Below are positions 13,794 through 16,328 of a DNA stretch of 16,328 nt, one piece after another. The notes under the pieces are model-generated. The model was not told the origin of the DNA, ran no database searches, and saw only the letters and a program-made list of their open reading frames with translations. Source of the DNA: an uncultured Eubacteriales bacterium (GTDB lineage: Bacteria > Bacillota > Clostridia > Oscillospirales > CAG-272); NCBI GenBank assembly GCA_905201895.1, contig CAJKPX010000047.1, forward strand, positions 1 to 16,328, in the 5' to 3' direction. Made by a program: the position numbers and the translations under genes. Within the stretch, counting starts at the first letter, position 1. Every line of letters starts with the position of its first letter.

Positions 13794-15452
13794 TTATTCG
13801 GGTTTCTCCACATCCGCAGGCGCGCTCGCCTCGGCAAGCAGAACGCGTGCACGCGCGATCGCGCCGTCGGTGTCGGGGCTGAACGCCGCCTCACCCATGC
13901 GCTCGTAAATACCGCATTTTTTCAGTACACCCAGCGGCTGCTCGTGCACGTCGGCAAAAAGCAGATGCACGCCGTGACCCTGGCAGTAGTCGCAGATGCG
14001 CTCAATGCTCTGCTCCACGGTGCCGTCGAGCATCGTCACACCCGACATGCGCACGATCATCACACGTGTGTCGCTGTGGATCGGAAATTGCAGGAATTTG
14101 TCGGACGCCGCAAAGAACATCGGTCCGTTGATCTCATAAACCACGGTGCCATAGGGCAGGTCCCTGCCCTCTCCCTCTGCCGCCGACCATTCGTGTGCCT
14201 CGGCAAGCTCTGCCGATTTTTTCATAAAGAGGAAGGCGGTGATGATCAGCCCCGCCGCGATCGCAACCACCAGGTCAAACACCACGGTGAGCACAAAGGT
14301 TGCAACCAGAACGAGAATTTCGGAGGGTGCCGCCGTTTTGCAGATGCGCACGAAGCGTCTCCACTCCGACATGTTATACGCCACCATGAGCAGGATCGCG
14401 GCGATCACAGGCATGGGAATCCATGCCGCCAGGGGCATGAGCACGAGCAGGATAAGCAGAAGCACAACGGCGTGCACCATGCCCGAGATCGGCGAGCGTC
14501 CGCCGTTTTTGACGTTTGCGGCGGTGCGTGCGATCGCACCCGTTGCGGGAATACCGCCGAAAATACCCGAGCAGATGTTGCCAACGCCCTGCGCGATCAG
14601 CTCGGTGTTGGAGTTGTGCCTGTCGTCGATCATGCCGTCCGACACCACGCAGGAGAGCAGCGACTCGATCGCCGCAAGCAGCGCAATGGTGAAGGCGTTT
14701 GGCAACAGATGCAGCACGCGCGAGAGGTCAAACGCAGGAAGCGCGGGTGCGGGGAGCGACGAGGAAATCTGATAAAGGTCTCCGATCGTGGGCACGTTCA
14801 GATTCAACAGCCCCACCGCCAGCGCGCCGAGCAGAACCACGATCAGCGAGCCCGGAATTTTGCGGCTGATGCGCGGCCAGACGATCAGGATTGCAAGCGA
14901 GACCGCACCAACCGCGAAGCTCTGCCAATTAAAGGTGGAAAAGCTCTCCACGATCATCTCCACCTTTTCCAGCGTCTCGACCGCGTGCGTCCCGGGGGCG
15001 GGGGTGAGACCGAAAAAGTCCTTGAGCTGACCGATCACGATGGTGACCGCAATGCCCGCGGTGAAGCCGGTTGTGATGGTGTAGGGGATGTATTTGATCA
15101 GCGAGCCGAGACGGCAGACGCCGAACAGAACGAGCAGAATGCCCGCCATCACGGTTGCAAGCACGAGTCCGCCCATGCCCTCGGTGGCAACGATGCCCGC
15201 CACGATGGTTGCGAACGCCGCCGTGGGACCCGAAATGTTGACGCGGCTACCGCCAAGCAATGCAATCACAAAGCCCGCGAAAATGGCGGTGTAGAGCCCC
15301 TGCTCGGGACCAACACCCGATGCGATCGCAAGCGCGATCGAGAGCGGCAAGGCGATGATGGCAACGATCAGACCCGCGATCAGGTCATCAACGAGCTGCT
15401 TTTTGCTGTACTGCTTGAAAATTGTGAAAAGCTTTGGTTGAAACGTTTTCAT
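13794..15452 (-). CDS. SulP-family anion transporter with C-terminal STAS domain
   Basis: The 552-residue membrane protein belongs to the SLC26/SulP family, which moves sulfate, bicarbonate, dicarboxylates or other anions. The membrane part (about 20-410) shows the family blocks LIAGLIVAIIALPLSIALAI (25-44), GLYTAIFAGF (52-61), SGPTAAF (74-80) and AIESLLSCVVSDGM (261-274). GGIPATGAIARTAANVKNGG (299-318) follows. Residues about 434-545 form a STAS domain. The start at 15452 has AGAGG (15460-15464 on the - strand) 7 bases upstream and matches the family N-terminus; an in-frame TTG at 15500 has no ribosome binding site. The anion cannot be assigned. It lies 51 bases after the PHP gene with no promoter seen between them, so the two are probably cotranscribed. 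Confidence 0.93.
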   Translation of the reverse strand: MKTFQPKLFTIFKQYSKKQLVDDLIAGLIVAIIALPLSIALAIASGVGPEQGLYTAIFAGFVIALLGGSRVNISGPTAAFATIVAGIVATEGMGGLVLATVMAGILLVLFGVCRLGSLIKYIPYTITTGFTAGIAVTIVIGQLKDFFGLTPAPGTHAVETLEKVEMIVESFSTFNWQSFAVGAVSLAILIVWPRISRKIPGSLIVVLLGALAVGLLNLNVPTIGDLYQISSSLPAPALPAFDLSRVLHLLPNAFTIALLAAIESLLSCVVSDGMIDDRHNSNTELIAQGVGNICSGIFGGIPATGAIARTAANVKNGGRSPISGMVHAVVLLLILLVLMPLAAWIPMPVIAAILLMVAYNMSEWRRFVRICKTAAPSEILVLVATFVLTVVFDLVVAIAAGLIITAFLFMKKSAELAEAHEWSAAEGEGRDLPYGTVVYEINGPMFFAASDKFLQFPIHSDTRVMIVRMSGVTMLDGTVEQSIERICDYCQGHGVHLLFADVHEQPLGVLKKCGIYERMGEAAFSPDTDGAIARARVLLAEASAPADVEKPE

Positions 15453-15503
15453 GGTCAAACCTCTGTGGATCAAATTTTTGTCTTGTGGAACTATCTTCAA
15501 AAA

Positions 15504-16289
15504 TCAAAGCGGATGGCAGATCGGCTTGCGGTCGGCAAAGGTGTAAACGCAGCCAAAGGTCTCGCGAATCAGCGCAAGCGCCTCGCTCACGTGCTGTCCC
15601 ACGCGCTCGGGGCTGTGCGCATCCGACCCCACCGTCACCACCTCGCCACCGAGCTCGCGGAAGCGGCGCAGAAAAGCCGCGTCGGGCAGAGGAACGCCAA
15701 CGGCGTCGATGCCGCTGGTGTTCACCTCAAGCCCCTTGTCGCGTCGAACCAAAATCCGCAAAATCTCGTCAACGATCTCTGCATAGTCGGCATACCGAAG
15801 CGGCGTGCGCGCGGTATTGGGCGGACATTTGCAGATATAGTTGAGGTGACCCAGCACGTCAAAATTTTCGTGCAGGCGCAGGCAGTCGAGCGTGTGCTCC
15901 AGATAGCGCCGAAACGCCCCGTCAAGCGTTTTGCCGTGCCAAAAATCGGGATAATAAATATCGTAGCCGTCGGTAAAATGTACCGACCCGACCACAAAGT
16001 CGAAGCGATGCGACGAAAGAAGCGCCTCCAGCTGCTCACGGTTGCCGAGCGTGAGACCGCACTCTACGCCAAATCGCACGGCAAGCCCCGACGTATCGAG
16101 TCCTGCATACGCCGCGCGGTACTCCTCAACCGTGAAAATATCGGGCGCCTCGTCTGCCCGCTCATGCAAATCGTAGTGGTCGGTGAAGCAAATCTCGCGC
16201 AGTCCGCGTGTCCTCGCCGCCGCCACCATCTCGCGTGCGTCTCCATCCGAATCGAAGGAGAGCCGACTGTGCATGTGAAAATCAAACAT
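15504..16289 (-). CDS. PHP-domain phosphoesterase, histidinol-phosphatase type
   Basis: The 261-residue cytoplasmic metalloenzyme has the PHP metal-ligand set: H5 and H7 (DFHMHS), D37-H38 (FTDHYD), E76 (GVECGL), H104 (GSVHF), H148 (LGHLN) and D223/H225 (GSDAHSPERVG). Length and motif order fit the HisK/HisJ histidinol-phosphatase family. No other histidine gene lies in the window, so a different phosphate ester is possible. The start at 16289 has AAAGGA (16297-16302 on the - strand) 7 bases upstream, and MFDFHMHS is the expected N-terminus. It is the first gene of a probable two-gene unit with sulP. Its promoter would lie at or beyond the window edge. Confidence 0.9.
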   Translation of the reverse strand: MFDFHMHSRLSFDSDGDAREMVAAARTRGLREICFTDHYDLHERADEAPDIFTVEEYRAAYAGLDTSGLAVRFGVECGLTLGNREQLEALLSSHRFDFVVGSVHFTDGYDIYYPDFWHGKTLDGAFRRYLEHTLDCLRLHENFDVLGHLNYICKCPPNTARTPLRYADYAEIVDEILRILVRRDKGLEVNTSGIDAVGVPLPDAAFLRRFRELGGEVVTVGSDAHSPERVGQHVSEALALIRETFGCVYTFADRKPICHPL

Positions 16290-16328
16290 CGCGTCATCCT
16301 TTCCGAGCGCGGCTCGCCGCCCCGCCCC

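Overview
The window looks like chromosomal DNA of an anaerobic Bacillota, probably a gut Clostridia lineage. Four things point that way: lipoprotein signal peptides of Gram-positive style, strong AGGAGG-type ribosome binding sites, consensus sigma-A-type promoters with 17-base spacers, and families typical of these genomes (BMP-family nucleoside importer, Xpt, TypA, InlB-like B-repeat). The DNA is moderately GC-rich. No rRNA, tRNA, CRISPR array, phage structural gene or transposase was seen. The genus cannot be told from the sequence alone.

Layout. 1-104: a + strand terminator of a gene outside the window, followed by the terminator of typA. 170-2014 (-): typA, a ribosome-associated GTPase, with a TTG start. 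2015-2274: divergent promoters. 2275-3285 (+): a lipoprotein with a B-repeat domain and a trypsin-fold protease domain. 3286-3694: a noncoding gap holding a repeat element with inverted ends. 3695-4366 (+): a HAD phosphatase. 4427-5050 (+): a protein with the fold signature of flavin-dependent thymidylate synthase ThyX but without its RHR motif; a terminator follows. 5243-11111 (+): a purine salvage cluster of xpt, a BMP-type substrate-binding lipoprotein, a double-domain ABC ATPase and two permeases, ended by a terminator. 11269-12645 (+): fumC, class II fumarase. 12646-13793: about 1.1 kb without a credible gene, packed with at least three kinds of short repeat. 13794-15452 (-): a SulP anion transporter with STAS domain. 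15504-16289 (-): a PHP-family phosphoesterase of the histidinol-phosphatase type, probably cotranscribed with sulP.

How the genes work together. The clearest unit is xpt plus the four transporter genes. The lipoprotein should capture a purine nucleoside, the ATPase and two permeases import it, and Xpt turns the released base xanthine into XMP. The permease genes overlap by ATGA and are probably translationally coupled. A hairpin between the binding-protein gene and the ATPase gene may set their relative expression.

The parts most worth a second look are the ThyX-like protein with a replaced active-site motif, an insertion of roughly 70 residues in the second nucleotide-binding domain of the ABC ATPase, and the repeat cluster after fumC, whose units recur in the gap before the HAD gene. 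I did not find a clearly new multi-gene system.
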